Assembly: GCF_022440845.1 (NCBI RefSeq)
Contig: NZ_JAKNTO010000001.1
Location: 1,984,001-2,048,000, forward strand
Reading direction: 5' to 3'
Source of the DNA: Ruminococcus sp. OA3
GTDB lineage: Bacteria > Bacillota > Clostridia > Lachnospirales > Lachnospiraceae
Length of the DNA stretch: 64,000 nt
The notes under the pieces are model-generated. The model had not been told where the DNA came from, did not search any database, and worked only from the letters and a program-made list of their open reading frames with translations. Position numbers and translations under genes: made by a program. Positions 43,075 through 51,756 of the stretch are shown here, piece after piece (the stretch's first letter is position 1; the number at the start of each line of letters is the position of its first letter).

Positions 43075-44082
43075 ATGCTCAGAGTTGGAGTGATAGGGAC
43101 CGGCGGAATCGGCCGGGCGCATGTGGAGCGGATTGCAACCTGCATCCCGGATGCAAAGGTGGTTGCCGTTAATGATATTTCTGATGAGTCGGCGTTTGCG
43201 GTGGCACAGCTGTATGGGGTCCGCTGTGAGAAGGATCCACATGCACTGATCAACGCGCAGGATGTGGATGCCGTTATCGTAACGACATGGGACAGGACAC
43301 ACGAAGAATTTGTGGTGTCTGCGATCAGGGCAGGAAAACACGTATTCTGTGAGAAGCCGCTGTCAAATACATCACAGGGCTGTAAAAATATTATGGATGC
43401 AGAAATTGCAGGCGGGAAAAAGCTGCTGATGGTAGGTTTTATGAGGAGATATGACAAAGGCTACCGGCAGATGAAAGCAGCCATTGAGGACAGAGAACTT
43501 GGAGAACCACTGCTTGTCCATGCACAGCACCGCAATGCTGCGCCTACCGGTGAGAAACATACCACTGAAATGTCGGTAAACGGCGCGCTGGTACACGAAT
43601 TTGACATTACAAGATGGCTGGTGAATGATGAGTACGAGACAGCACAGCTGATCTGTCCGAAGAGTACGAAACATGCGGATGAGGATCTGGTCGATCCGCA
43701 GATGGTGATTTTGAAAACAAGATCCGGAATCCATATTGATCTGGAAATCTATATGAACTGCCGCTACGGATATGATATTCAGTGTGAGGTGGTCGGTGAG
43801 GAGGGGACTGTACGGTTGCCGGATCCGGCAAACGCCATTTTCCGAAAAAACGGCGGGCGCACTTATGAGATCTGTTCCGGCTGGGCAAAACGCTTCGAGG
43901 AAGCATATGAGACGGAGATGAAGGAATGGGTTAGCTGTGTGTTAAAGGATGATTTAAGCGGCTGTCCGACTGCATGGGATGGTTATGTTACGGCTATTGT
44001 TGCCGAAGCGTGCACAAAGGCCCGGCTGACTGACAGCGTTGTAAAGATTGATATGATCGAGAAACCGGATTTCTATAACTAA
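43075..44082 (+). CDS. Gfo/Idh/MocA oxidoreductase, inositol 2-dehydrogenase-like
   Basis: 335 residues behind AAAGGAG. Rossmann motif RVGVIGTGGIGRAHVERIAT, catalytic lysine region HVFCEKPLSN, and the active-site GALVHEFDITRWL that carries the His and Asp of IolG-type enzymes (usually GGxxxDxxxHDxD). It should oxidise a ring or chain hydroxyl of a cyclitol or sugar with NAD+. Its place behind a ribose-type importer matches inositol-type clusters. The substrate is not proven. Confidence 0.87.
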   Translation: MLRVGVIGTGGIGRAHVERIATCIPDAKVVAVNDISDESAFAVAQLYGVRCEKDPHALINAQDVDAVIVTTWDRTHEEFVVSAIRAGKHVFCEKPLSNTSQGCKNIMDAEIAGGKKLLMVGFMRRYDKGYRQMKAAIEDRELGEPLLVHAQHRNAAPTGEKHTTEMSVNGALVHEFDITRWLVNDEYETAQLICPKSTKHADEDLVDPQMVILKTRSGIHIDLEIYMNCRYGYDIQCEVVGEEGTVRLPDPANAIFRKNGGRTYEICSGWAKRFEEAYETEMKEWVSCVLKDDLSGCPTAWDGYVTAIVAEACTKARLTDSVVKIDMIEKPDFYN

Positions 44083-44106
44083 AAAAGACAAAGGGGAGAA
44101 CAGGTG

Positions 44107-45126
44107 ATGAAAGCTGCAGTTTTTAAAGGCAATGGAATCTTGTCCGTGGAGGAGGTACAGACTCCTGAGATCAGATATCCCAACGAGGTTCTGGTGAGAG
44201 TGAAGGCGGCAAGCATCTGCGGGAGTGATCTGCATATTTTGAGTGTACCTCCCGGTCAGCGGGGCGATCCGGGCACAGTCATGGGACATGAGTTTGTGGC
44301 GGAAATTGTGGAAATCGGTGAAGCGGTTATACAGTTTGATGTGGGAATGCGTGTCGTGATCGAACCAAATATCCGCTGCGGTATCTGCCCGGAATGCAGG
44401 AGCGGGAGAGAGAATCTCTGCAGGAATGCCCAGAATATGGGGCAGTGGAAGAATGGCGGATTTGCTGAATACTGTGTGGCCCCGCAAAGTCAGCTGCATA
44501 GGGTGCCGGAAGGTATTTCAGACCGGGTGGCGGCACTTGCCGAACCGCTTGCGTGTGTGATGAACGGCATGATGCGGGCTAATCCGATGCCACATGAAAA
44601 GGTGATGGTATTTGGTGCCGGTGCGATCGGGCTGATTTTTATTAAACTGCTGAAATGCTTTGGTGTCATGAATGTCGCAGTCTGTGAAATGGATGAGAAC
44701 CGACAGAGGGAAGCGATAAAGTGTGGGGCGGATCATGTGTTGAATCCGGCTGAGATTTCCCTGTGCGACTGGATGGTGGAAACATGGGGGGAGTACTGTG
44801 ACCTGGCGGTCGACGCTGTGGGCGCCGGTGCGGTGCTGGAACAGGCAGTGGACGTCATGAAATGCGGTGGAAGGATTCTTATCTTCGGCCAGAATATGAC
44901 GCAGAAATCTACCATACGGCCGGGTGATATCAATCAGAAGGAACTGACGGTCTGTGCGACTTTGAGTACGAAAAACAGTTTTCCGCCGGCACTTGAGATG
45001 ATGAAGCATCCGGCGTTGAGACTGGAGGACATCATTTCGCATGAGATACGTCTGGCAGATATCGAAAAAGGGATTGACATGATGAGAAGCAAAGAGGCGA
45101 CGAAAATCATTGTCTATCCGGAATGA
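44107..45126 (+). CDS. Zinc-dependent medium-chain dehydrogenase (sorbitol/threonine dehydrogenase-like), copy 1
   Basis: The start is ATG 44107, giving 339 residues. Catalytic zinc ligands in SICGSDLH and GHEFVAE, structural zinc cysteines in CGICPECRSGRENLC, and the Rossmann motif VFGAGAIGLIFIKLL. It oxidises a secondary alcohol with NAD(P)+. Together with the IolG-like gene it recalls the IolG/IolM pair of Thermotoga inositol breakdown, where a second hydroxyl is oxidised by a zinc enzyme. A close relative lies at 50323. Confidence 0.9.
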   Translation: MKAAVFKGNGILSVEEVQTPEIRYPNEVLVRVKAASICGSDLHILSVPPGQRGDPGTVMGHEFVAEIVEIGEAVIQFDVGMRVVIEPNIRCGICPECRSGRENLCRNAQNMGQWKNGGFAEYCVAPQSQLHRVPEGISDRVAALAEPLACVMNGMMRANPMPHEKVMVFGAGAIGLIFIKLLKCFGVMNVAVCEMDENRQREAIKCGADHVLNPAEISLCDWMVETWGEYCDLAVDAVGAGAVLEQAVDVMKCGGRILIFGQNMTQKSTIRPGDINQKELTVCATLSTKNSFPPALEMMKHPALRLEDIISHEIRLADIEKGIDMMRSKEATKIIVYPE

Positions 45127-45148
45127 AGGAGAGAAAAGGAGGTGGAAA

Positions 45149-46282
45149 ATGAAGCTTAGATACGGACTGATCGGGGGAGGGAACGGAGGATTTATCGGCG
45201 GGGTGCACAGAAGAGCGGCAGACTTTGATTTTGCCTGCGAACTGAGTGCCGGATGTTTTTCCAGAAAACAGGAAGCCAATCGGCAGACGGGCGCCCTGTG
45301 GGGGGTGACGCCGGAGCGGACGTATTCATCTTTCCAGGAGATGGCGGAGGCAGAAGGAAATCGAGAGGACGGTGTGGATTTTATATCCATCGCGACGCCG
45401 AACGTTACCCATTATGAGATTGCAAGGACATTTCTGGAACATGGCATTCATGTGATCTGTGATAAACCTGTGGCGCTGGACAGCGTACAGGCGGAGGAAC
45501 TCTGCAGTCTGGCGGAAGAACGGGGACTGCTGTTCGGTGTCTGCTATACGTATGCAAACTATGCCATCCTGCAGGAGGCAAGGAGAATGATCCGGGAGGG
45601 TATGCTGGGAGAACTCTTCAGTATTGTTGCAGAATATCCCCAGGACTGGATCCTGACGCCGGATGACACGGATGTGATGAGTGACTGGCTGATGGACCCG
45701 GAAAAAACAGGGAAAGCGGGATGTACGGCACATATCGGCACACACCTGGAATATCTGATGCGGTATGTGACGGGCGCGAAGCCGCGCAGGATACTGGCAC
45801 GCTTTCAGACGTATCCGAGAAATCTTCCGCTGGAGACGGAGTCACAGGTGATGATCGACTATGAAAATCAGATTCAGGGGCTGATGTGGGCATCGATCGC
45901 GGCGGCAGGGAACGACTGCGGAATCGCACTGCGGGTGTTTGGCAGCAGAGGGTCTCTGGAGTGGAGCCATTTGAATCCGAGCCGTTTGATTTACCACCCT
46001 CTGAACCAGCCGTCGCAGACGTTGGTCTGCGGAAGGAATTATCTGGGAGAAGAGGCGGGAAGACTTGCCAGGCTTCCGGCAGGACATCCGGAGGGATTCT
46101 ACGAGGCGTTTGCAAATATTTTCCAAAACTTCTGCGGAGATTTGAAGTTGTTAAAGGAAGGCAGAAGACCGGAGGAACTGCATTTTCCGACGATCGAAGA
46201 CGGATTGCTCAGCATGAGGTTTATCGAGGCATGTGTTAAGAGCAATGAAAACAACAACGCGTGGGTAGACCTTGAACGGTAA
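45149..46282 (+). CDS. Gfo/Idh/MocA oxidoreductase, paralogue 1
   Basis: The start is ATG 45149 behind AAAAGGAGGTGG, giving 377 residues. N-terminal motif LRYGLIGGGNGGFIGGVHRR, lysine in HVICDKPVAL, and EYPQDW in the second domain, shared with the next gene. The motif ACTAHIGTHLEYL-like segment (CTAHIGTHLEYLMRY) lies where the catalytic His is expected. Such enzymes oxidise or rearrange sugar hydroxyls with NAD(P). Tandem duplication with the following gene suggests successive or stereospecific steps. Confidence 0.88.
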   Translation: MKLRYGLIGGGNGGFIGGVHRRAADFDFACELSAGCFSRKQEANRQTGALWGVTPERTYSSFQEMAEAEGNREDGVDFISIATPNVTHYEIARTFLEHGIHVICDKPVALDSVQAEELCSLAEERGLLFGVCYTYANYAILQEARRMIREGMLGELFSIVAEYPQDWILTPDDTDVMSDWLMDPEKTGKAGCTAHIGTHLEYLMRYVTGAKPRRILARFQTYPRNLPLETESQVMIDYENQIQGLMWASIAAAGNDCGIALRVFGSRGSLEWSHLNPSRLIYHPLNQPSQTLVCGRNYLGEEAGRLARLPAGHPEGFYEAFANIFQNFCGDLKLLKEGRRPEELHFPTIEDGLLSMRFIEACVKSNENNNAWVDLER

Positions 46283-46303
46283 GAGGAGGAAAAGGGGTGT
46301 GCA

Positions 46304-47446
46304 ATGAAACTGAAATTCGGAATAATCGGCGGCGGGAACGGAGCCTTTATCGGTGACGTGCACCGTCACGGCGCCGAGTTTGATGATCTGGCCGAATTGA
46401 AGGCTGGCTGTTTCACCAGAAACGAGAGTGAAAACAGAAAATGCGGGCAAAAATGGGGCGTCAGCCGGGACAGGATTTATCCGGATTACCTGACGATGGC
46501 GGAGGAAGAGAGCAGACGGGAAGACCGGATTGATTTCGTCACGATTGCGACGCCGAACAATACACATTATGCGATTGCAAAATGTTTTCTGGAACATGGA
46601 TTCCATGTGATGTGCGACAAGCCACTTGCGATGAGTTCGCAGGAGGGACAGGAATTAAAGCGTCTGGCGCGGGAAAAGAATCTTCAGTTTGGCGTGACGT
46701 TCACCTATGGGTATTATACGATCATCGAACAGGCGAGACAGATGATAGCAAATGGTGAGATCGGTGATGTGAAACTGATCATGGCGGAGTATCCGCAGGA
46801 CTGGCTGGCTGTGGCGCTCGCCGGCGAAGATTCCGACCAGGCGATGTGGCGGACGGATCCGAAAATCTCCGGCATCTCGGGCGCCACAGCGGACATCGGT
46901 TCACATCTGGAATATGCGGTGTATAAAATGACCGGGCTGAAGATTCAAAAAGTGCTTGCACGGCTGAACAAGATACCGGAGACGATGCAGATTGACAACG
47001 ATTCGCAGATTATGCTGGAGTATGAAAACGGTGTAAAAGGATTCTTCTGGACGTCGCAGATAGCAATCGGGCGTGAGTGTGCAGTGCTGATAAGGATTTA
47101 CGGAGATAAAGGATCAATCGAATGGAATCATGATATGCCCTCCACACTACGGGTGACGAAGCTGGATGAACCGCCGCAGCTGTACACGACACAAAGGAGC
47201 TTTCTGTATGACTCGGCGCAGGCACAATCCAGAATCTGCGCGGGCGTGATCGAAGGTTATTATGAGGCGTTTGCAAATATGTATCGCGGGTACTGCCAGA
47301 CATTGATCGCCAGATACAATGGTGAAAAACCAGATCCGCGATATACATATGCTGATGTGAAAGACGGTGTGGAGGGACTTCGGTTTGTAGAGGCGTGTGT
47401 TGAGAGTGATCGGAAGGGAAATATCTGGGTAGAAATTGACCGGTAA
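46304..47446 (+). CDS. Gfo/Idh/MocA oxidoreductase, paralogue 2
   Basis: 380 residues, start behind GAGGAAAAGGGG. Closely patterned on the upstream gene: LKFGIIGGGNGAFIGDVHRH, HVMCDKPLAM, AEYPQDWLAV, and SGATADIGSHLEYAVYKM. It is last in the operon and is followed by a terminator. Compared with paralogue 1 it has an insertion after EYPQDW (AGEDSDQAMWRTDPKI), which may change substrate choice. Confidence 0.88.
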   Translation: MKLKFGIIGGGNGAFIGDVHRHGAEFDDLAELKAGCFTRNESENRKCGQKWGVSRDRIYPDYLTMAEEESRREDRIDFVTIATPNNTHYAIAKCFLEHGFHVMCDKPLAMSSQEGQELKRLAREKNLQFGVTFTYGYYTIIEQARQMIANGEIGDVKLIMAEYPQDWLAVALAGEDSDQAMWRTDPKISGISGATADIGSHLEYAVYKMTGLKIQKVLARLNKIPETMQIDNDSQIMLEYENGVKGFFWTSQIAIGRECAVLIRIYGDKGSIEWNHDMPSTLRVTKLDEPPQLYTTQRSFLYDSAQAQSRICAGVIEGYYEAFANMYRGYCQTLIARYNGEKPDPRYTYADVKDGVEGLRFVEACVESDRKGNIWVEIDR

Positions 47447-47497
47447 CAGCACCGGCATATAAAATCAGGACCCACCCAAATAAAAATATAAGCAAAG

Positions 47498-47529
47498 CAG
47501 GTTGCCTAAATGCTTGACAACCTGTTTTT
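47498..47529 (+). terminator. Terminator of the catabolic operon
   Basis: CAGGTTG (47498-47504) pairs with CAACCTG (47518-47524), followed by five T residues. Moderate strength. Confidence 0.75.
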
Positions 47530-47542
47530 GCTGTGTCAGAAT
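47514..47542 (+). promoter_or_regulatory. Promoter of the ABC-F gene overlapping the terminator
   Basis: TTGACA (47514-47519), 17 bases, CAGAAT (47537-47542). The -35 lies in the terminator hairpin. Confidence 0.55.
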
Positions 47543-47594
47543 ACATTCATTGGAAAAAATTTAGTCAGTTTAGAAAAATGAGGTAAATACGAAC

Positions 47595-49226
47595 ATGATA
47601 GCAGCAAGTAATGTAACTCTTAGAATAGGAAAGAAAGCGCTTTTTGAAGATGTGAATATCAAATTCACAGAAGGCAATTGTTATGGGCTGATTGGAGCCA
47701 ACGGTGCCGGAAAATCGACATTTTTGAAGATTCTTTCCGGTCAGCTGGAGACGACAAAGGGGGATATCACCATCACGCCGGGACAGCGTCTCTCTTTCCT
47801 GCAGCAGGATCATTTTAAATACGATGCCTATCCGGTACTGGATACCGTCATTATGGGAAATGCCCGTCTGTATGAAATCATGAAAGAAAAAGAAGCGATC
47901 TACGCCAAAGAGGATTTTACGGACGAGGACGGAATCCGTGCAAGCGAGCTGGAAGGTGAGTTTGCGGAGATGGACGGCTGGGAGGCTGAATCCGACGCGG
48001 CTCAGCTGCTGAATGGGCTTGGCATTGAGACAGAATTGCATGATTCGATGATGTCAGACCTGACGGGAAGCCAGAAAGTCAAGGTACTGCTTGCACAGGC
48101 ATTATTTGGAAATCCAGATATCCTTCTGCTCGATGAGCCGACGAACCATCTGGATCTGGATGCTATCGCATGGCTGGAGGAGTTCCTGATCAATTTTAAC
48201 AATACGGTTATCGTGGTCTCCCATGACCGTTATTTCCTGAATAAGGTCTGCACACATACGGCAGACATTGACTATGGCAAGATCCAGCTGTATGCCGGAA
48301 ATTATGATTTCTGGTTCGAGTCCAGCCAGCTGCTGGTAAAACAGATGAAGGAGGCCAACAAAAAGAAGGAAGAGAAGATCAAGGAGCTGCAGGAATTTAT
48401 CTCCAGGTTCTCTGCAAACGCATCCAAGTCAAAACAGGCGACTTCACGTAAACGTGCGCTGGAAAAAATTCAGCTGGATGATATCCGTCCGTCCAGCCGT
48501 AAATACCCGTATATTGATTTCCGCCCGAACCGTGAGATCGGAAATGAGGTTCTGATGGTGGAAGGACTGTCAAAAACGCTCGACGGAGAGAAGATACTGG
48601 ATAATATCACTTTTACTCTGGGGCGCAATGATAAAGTGGCATTTGTCGGCGGCAATGAGCTGGCCAAGACAACACTGTTTCGCATACTGATGGGAGAAAT
48701 CGAGCCGGATGAGGGGACGTACAAATGGGGTGTTACCACCAGTCAGGCGTATTTTCCGAAAGACAGCACACAGGAATTTGACAATGATCTGACGATCGCA
48801 GACTGGCTGACACAGTATTCGGAGATCAAGGATGCAACGTATGTGCGCGGCTTTCTCGGACGTATGCTGTTCGCGGGCGAAGACGGGGTGAAAAAAGTTA
48901 AGGTTCTGTCCGGAGGAGAGAAAGTCAGATGCCTGCTTTCCAAGATGATGATCTCAGGCTCCAATGTACTGATTTTGGATGAACCGACGAACCATCTGGA
49001 TATGGAGGCAATCACGGCACTGAATAACGGGCTGATCAAGTTCCCGGGAGTTATCCTTTTTGCATCACATGACCATCAGTTTGTGGAGACAACGGCAAAC
49101 CGTATCATGGAGATTGTACCGGGTGGCGTTCTGATCGACAAGATTACGACTTACGATGAATATCTTGCAAGTGACGAGATGGCTAGAAAACGTCAGATTT
49201 ACACGATGCAGGAAGAGGATAATTGA
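47595..49226 (+). CDS. ABC-F family ATPase (YkpA/YbiT-like)
   Basis: 543 residues with two ABC domains and a charged linker (KEANKKKEEKIKELQEFISR), no membrane part. Domain 1: GANGAGKST, LTGSQ signature, LLLDEPTNHLDLD. Domain 2: Walker A is degenerate (VGGNELAKTT, with alanine for the glycine before the lysine), signature LSGGEKVR, LILDEPTNHLDME. ABC-F proteins act on the ribosome in translation quality control or antibiotic protection. The YkpA/YbiT group is the nearest by length and linker, so a resistance role is not indicated by itself. Confidence 0.9.
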   Translation: MIAASNVTLRIGKKALFEDVNIKFTEGNCYGLIGANGAGKSTFLKILSGQLETTKGDITITPGQRLSFLQQDHFKYDAYPVLDTVIMGNARLYEIMKEKEAIYAKEDFTDEDGIRASELEGEFAEMDGWEAESDAAQLLNGLGIETELHDSMMSDLTGSQKVKVLLAQALFGNPDILLLDEPTNHLDLDAIAWLEEFLINFNNTVIVVSHDRYFLNKVCTHTADIDYGKIQLYAGNYDFWFESSQLLVKQMKEANKKKEEKIKELQEFISRFSANASKSKQATSRKRALEKIQLDDIRPSSRKYPYIDFRPNREIGNEVLMVEGLSKTLDGEKILDNITFTLGRNDKVAFVGGNELAKTTLFRILMGEIEPDEGTYKWGVTTSQAYFPKDSTQEFDNDLTIADWLTQYSEIKDATYVRGFLGRMLFAGEDGVKKVKVLSGGEKVRCLLSKMMISGSNVLILDEPTNHLDMEAITALNNGLIKFPGVILFASHDHQFVETTANRIMEIVPGGVLIDKITTYDEYLASDEMARKRQIYTMQEEDN

Positions 49227-49245
49227 ATTTTCGGAGGATGGACGT

Positions 49246-50157
49246 ATGAAGAAACCGGTACTGGTAATTATGGCAGCCGGAATGGGCAGCCGATATGGCG
49301 GGCTGAAACAGATTGATCCGGTCGATGACCGGGGACATATCATTATGGATTTTTCGATTCACGATGCGAGAAAAGCCGGATTTGAAAAAGTAATTTTTAT
49401 TATTAAAAAAGAGAATGAAACAGATTTCAGGGAGACGATCGGTGACCGTGTGGCAAAGAAAATGAAAGTGGCATACGTTTATCAGGAGCTGACGAATCTC
49501 CCGGACGGAATACAGGTTCCCAAAGGACGCGTGAAACCCTGGGGAACCGGACACGCGGTTTTGAGCGCTGCAAATGAGATCAACGGGCCGTTTGCTGTGA
49601 TCAATGCTGATGATTATTACGGAAGCAAGGCGTTCTCCATGATTTATAAATATCTGACGACGCATGATGACAACGGGACATACCGGTATGCCATGGTCGG
49701 TTACCATCTGGAGAATACTCTGACTGAAAACGGGCATGTGGCACGCGGCGTATGTGAGACCGACGAGAGCGGATTTCTTACCGGCATACAGGAACGGACC
49801 AGGATTGAAAAACACGGCGACGGTGCGGCATATACGGAGGATGACGGGGAGACCTGGACAGAACTTGCGAATGATGCGACAGTATCCATGAACCTCTGGG
49901 GATTTACAGAGAGTTTTCTGATTGAACTGCGCAGGCGTTTTCCAAAATTTCTGGAAAACACATTGAAAGAAAATCCCATGAAAGGAGAATATTTTCTCCC
50001 TTCCGTAGTAGGTGAGCTTCTGAAAGAAAGGGCTGCGACCGTTCAGGTACTGAAATCACCGGATAAATGGTACGGGGTCACTTATAAAGAAGACAAGCCT
50101 GTTGTTGTGGAGGCGATCCGAAAGCTTGAGGCGAGCGGACTTTATGATGGTATTTAG
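49246..50157 (+). CDS. Sugar nucleotidyltransferase
   Basis: The start is ATG 49246 behind GGAGG (49233), giving 303 residues. The NTP_transferase signature VIMAAGMGSRYGGLKQIDPV (G-x-G-[ST]-R) is followed by WGTGHAVLSAANEI and the metal-binding FAVINADDYYG. It transfers a nucleotidyl group to a sugar phosphate. It is not a standard GlmU, RmlA or GalU by motifs, and its neighbours do not tell the sugar. Confidence 0.85.
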   Translation: MKKPVLVIMAAGMGSRYGGLKQIDPVDDRGHIIMDFSIHDARKAGFEKVIFIIKKENETDFRETIGDRVAKKMKVAYVYQELTNLPDGIQVPKGRVKPWGTGHAVLSAANEINGPFAVINADDYYGSKAFSMIYKYLTTHDDNGTYRYAMVGYHLENTLTENGHVARGVCETDESGFLTGIQERTRIEKHGDGAAYTEDDGETWTELANDATVSMNLWGFTESFLIELRRRFPKFLENTLKENPMKGEYFLPSVVGELLKERAATVQVLKSPDKWYGVTYKEDKPVVVEAIRKLEASGLYDGI

Positions 50158-50196
50158 GTACCGGATGGGCTATAGAGAACGGAAATAGAACTGGCA

Positions 50197-50241
50197 GACG
50201 GCCGGAATCGGAAAATATCTGATTCCAGCCGTCCCTTTTTT
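50197..50241 (+). terminator. Terminator after the nucleotidyltransferase gene
   Basis: GACGGCCGGAATC (50197-50209) pairs with GATTCCAGCCGTC (50221-50233) with one mismatch, then a T-rich tract with six T residues. Confidence 0.88.
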
Positions 50242-50322
50242 AAGTCCGGTATTGTACACGAAATCAAAAGAAAAATAAGTTGTTTCGTGCTACAATATAA
50301 AGAAAACGGGAGGAAGTGTGAC

Positions 50323-51342
50323 ATGAAAACAATGCGTGCAGCAGTATTTAAAGGAAATGGAATCCTCAGCGTAGAGGATATCCCTGTCCCTGTGATAAAA
50401 TATCCGACACAGGTCCTTGTGAAAATCAAGGCGGCGAGCATCTGCGGCAGTGATCTCCATGGACTTATGGTGCCTCCGGCTCAATATCTGCCGGTGGGGA
50501 TCGTGATGGGCCATGAATTCTTCGGTGAGATTATTGAATGCGGTGAGAATGCGGGTGGATTTGTCACCGGAGATCTTGTCGTGGTCAATCCCGCCATACC
50601 GTGCGGAACGTGTTTTGCATGTACACACGGACATAAAGGAATCTGTGACCATAACACGCATTACGGACAGACATGTGACGGAGGGTTTGCAGAATATCTT
50701 GTAGTGGAGAGCAGCCAGCTTTATAAAGTACCTGACGGGATTACGGCGGATGCCGCGGCCCAGACAGAACCGCTGGCCTGTATCATGGGCGGTATCACGA
50801 AACTGCAGCCGAAGCCAGATGAACATATTCTGCTGTACGGAGCCGGACCGATTGGACTGATGTATATTAAGGTTTTGGCGGCTCTTGGCATCAGACATAT
50901 TGCGGTATGTGCAAAGGGAGAAAGACGAATACAGGAGGCCAGGCATTTTGGGGCTGAAATCGTGATAGATTCGCAAAAGGGAGGCATACTGGAAATCCTG
51001 ATGAAGAGATGGGGACAGAAGCCGGATGCCGTGATCGATGCTGTCGGTGCAGGAACCATATTTCCAGAGGCGGTGGAGATGATCAACAGCGGTGGCCGCA
51101 TTCTTTTGTTTGGATTTAACAAGTCGGCCAGATCAAAGATCGCGCCGGCAGATTTCTGTGTGAAAGAAATACAGGTTGTGGGATCCAGAAGCAAAGATTT
51201 TCCGGCGGCACTTTCATTGCTGTCAGAGGGGAGACTTGACCTGGATGAGCTGGTGAGCCACAGACTGCCGCTTTCGGAGATCAATGAAGGGATAGCGCTG
51301 ATGCGCAGCAGGGAAGCTTCGAGGGTGATCGTCTATCCGTAA
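50323..51342 (+). CDS. Zinc-dependent medium-chain dehydrogenase, copy 2
   Basis: The start is ATG 50323, 9 bases behind GGAGG, giving 339 residues, the same as the gene at 44107. Both share AAVFKGNGILSVE, SICGSDLH and GHEF. Here the structural zinc loop is CGTCFACTHGHKGIC and the Rossmann motif is LYGAGPIGLMYIKVL. It is a sorbitol/threonine-dehydrogenase-like enzyme with unknown substrate, transcribed alone between terminator and T-box leader. Confidence 0.9.
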   Translation: MKTMRAAVFKGNGILSVEDIPVPVIKYPTQVLVKIKAASICGSDLHGLMVPPAQYLPVGIVMGHEFFGEIIECGENAGGFVTGDLVVVNPAIPCGTCFACTHGHKGICDHNTHYGQTCDGGFAEYLVVESSQLYKVPDGITADAAAQTEPLACIMGGITKLQPKPDEHILLYGAGPIGLMYIKVLAALGIRHIAVCAKGERRIQEARHFGAEIVIDSQKGGILEILMKRWGQKPDAVIDAVGAGTIFPEAVEMINSGGRILLFGFNKSARSKIAPADFCVKEIQVVGSRSKDFPAALSLLSEGRLDLDELVSHRLPLSEINEGIALMRSREASRVIVYP

Positions 51343-51360
51343 TGATTTACAAAAGATCTA

Positions 51361-51389
51361 TTGACAGTATTACAGTAAAGTGCTAAACT
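51361..51389 (+). promoter_or_regulatory. Promoter of the trp operon
   Basis: Perfect TTGACA (51361-51366), 17 bases, TAAACT (51384-51389), leading into the T-box leader. Confidence 0.8.
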
Positions 51390-51404
51390 AAGACAAATTA
51401 GAAG

Positions 51405-51690
51405 ATAAAATCAAGGAACAAAGAGAGTACAGACAACAGAAGCATTGCAGAGAGCCGGTAATGGTGGAAGCCGGCATGGGGAAATGTCTGGAATGGGTTT
51501 GGGAGATGCAAGGTGAATTACAGTAGCTGACGCCGTGTCCTCACGTTACAGGGGAAGGATATCGAAGGGGACTTCCGTATCTGAGTCAGAGGAGAGTCTT
51601 TGCCGGAAGGCAAAGGATTCTTGAATTAGGGTGGTACCACGCGTATTTGCATATGTCGTCCCTGGCTTTTGCCAGGGGCGTTTTTTGTTA
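51405..51690 (+). promoter_or_regulatory. T-box riboswitch, tryptophan-specific
   Basis: A long leader with stem I (AGAGAGCCGGTAATGGTGG around 51450) and a TGG specifier at 51489-51491 (Trp codon). The T-box sequence AGGGTGGTACCACG is at 51628-51641, followed by a terminator. Uncharged tRNA-Trp should bind specifier and T-box and prevent termination, switching trp genes on when tryptophan is short. The specifier fits the downstream genes. Confidence 0.96.
51660..51686 (+). terminator. T-box terminator
   Basis: CCCTGGC (51660-51666), loop TTTT, GCCAGGG (51671-51677), then CG and six T residues. Confidence 0.93.
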
Positions 51691-51756
51691 TATATACAGA
51701 GGACATCTCACGACAACACCCCCGGACCGAATGTTAAGAGCAGGAGGAAATAAAGA

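Noticed and set aside
44518-45390. 290-codon minus-strand open frame across the zinc dehydrogenase and Gfo/Idh genes
   Set aside because: It spans two real genes and their junction and has no recognisable domain.
48000-48300. ABC-F gene as an antibiotic-resistance determinant
   Set aside because: Length, linker and degenerate second Walker A suit the YkpA/YbiT-like group; no leader attenuator or resistance context is visible.
51405-51690. Possible tandem T-box in the trp leader
   Set aside because: Only one T-box sequence (51628-51641) and one terminator are present.
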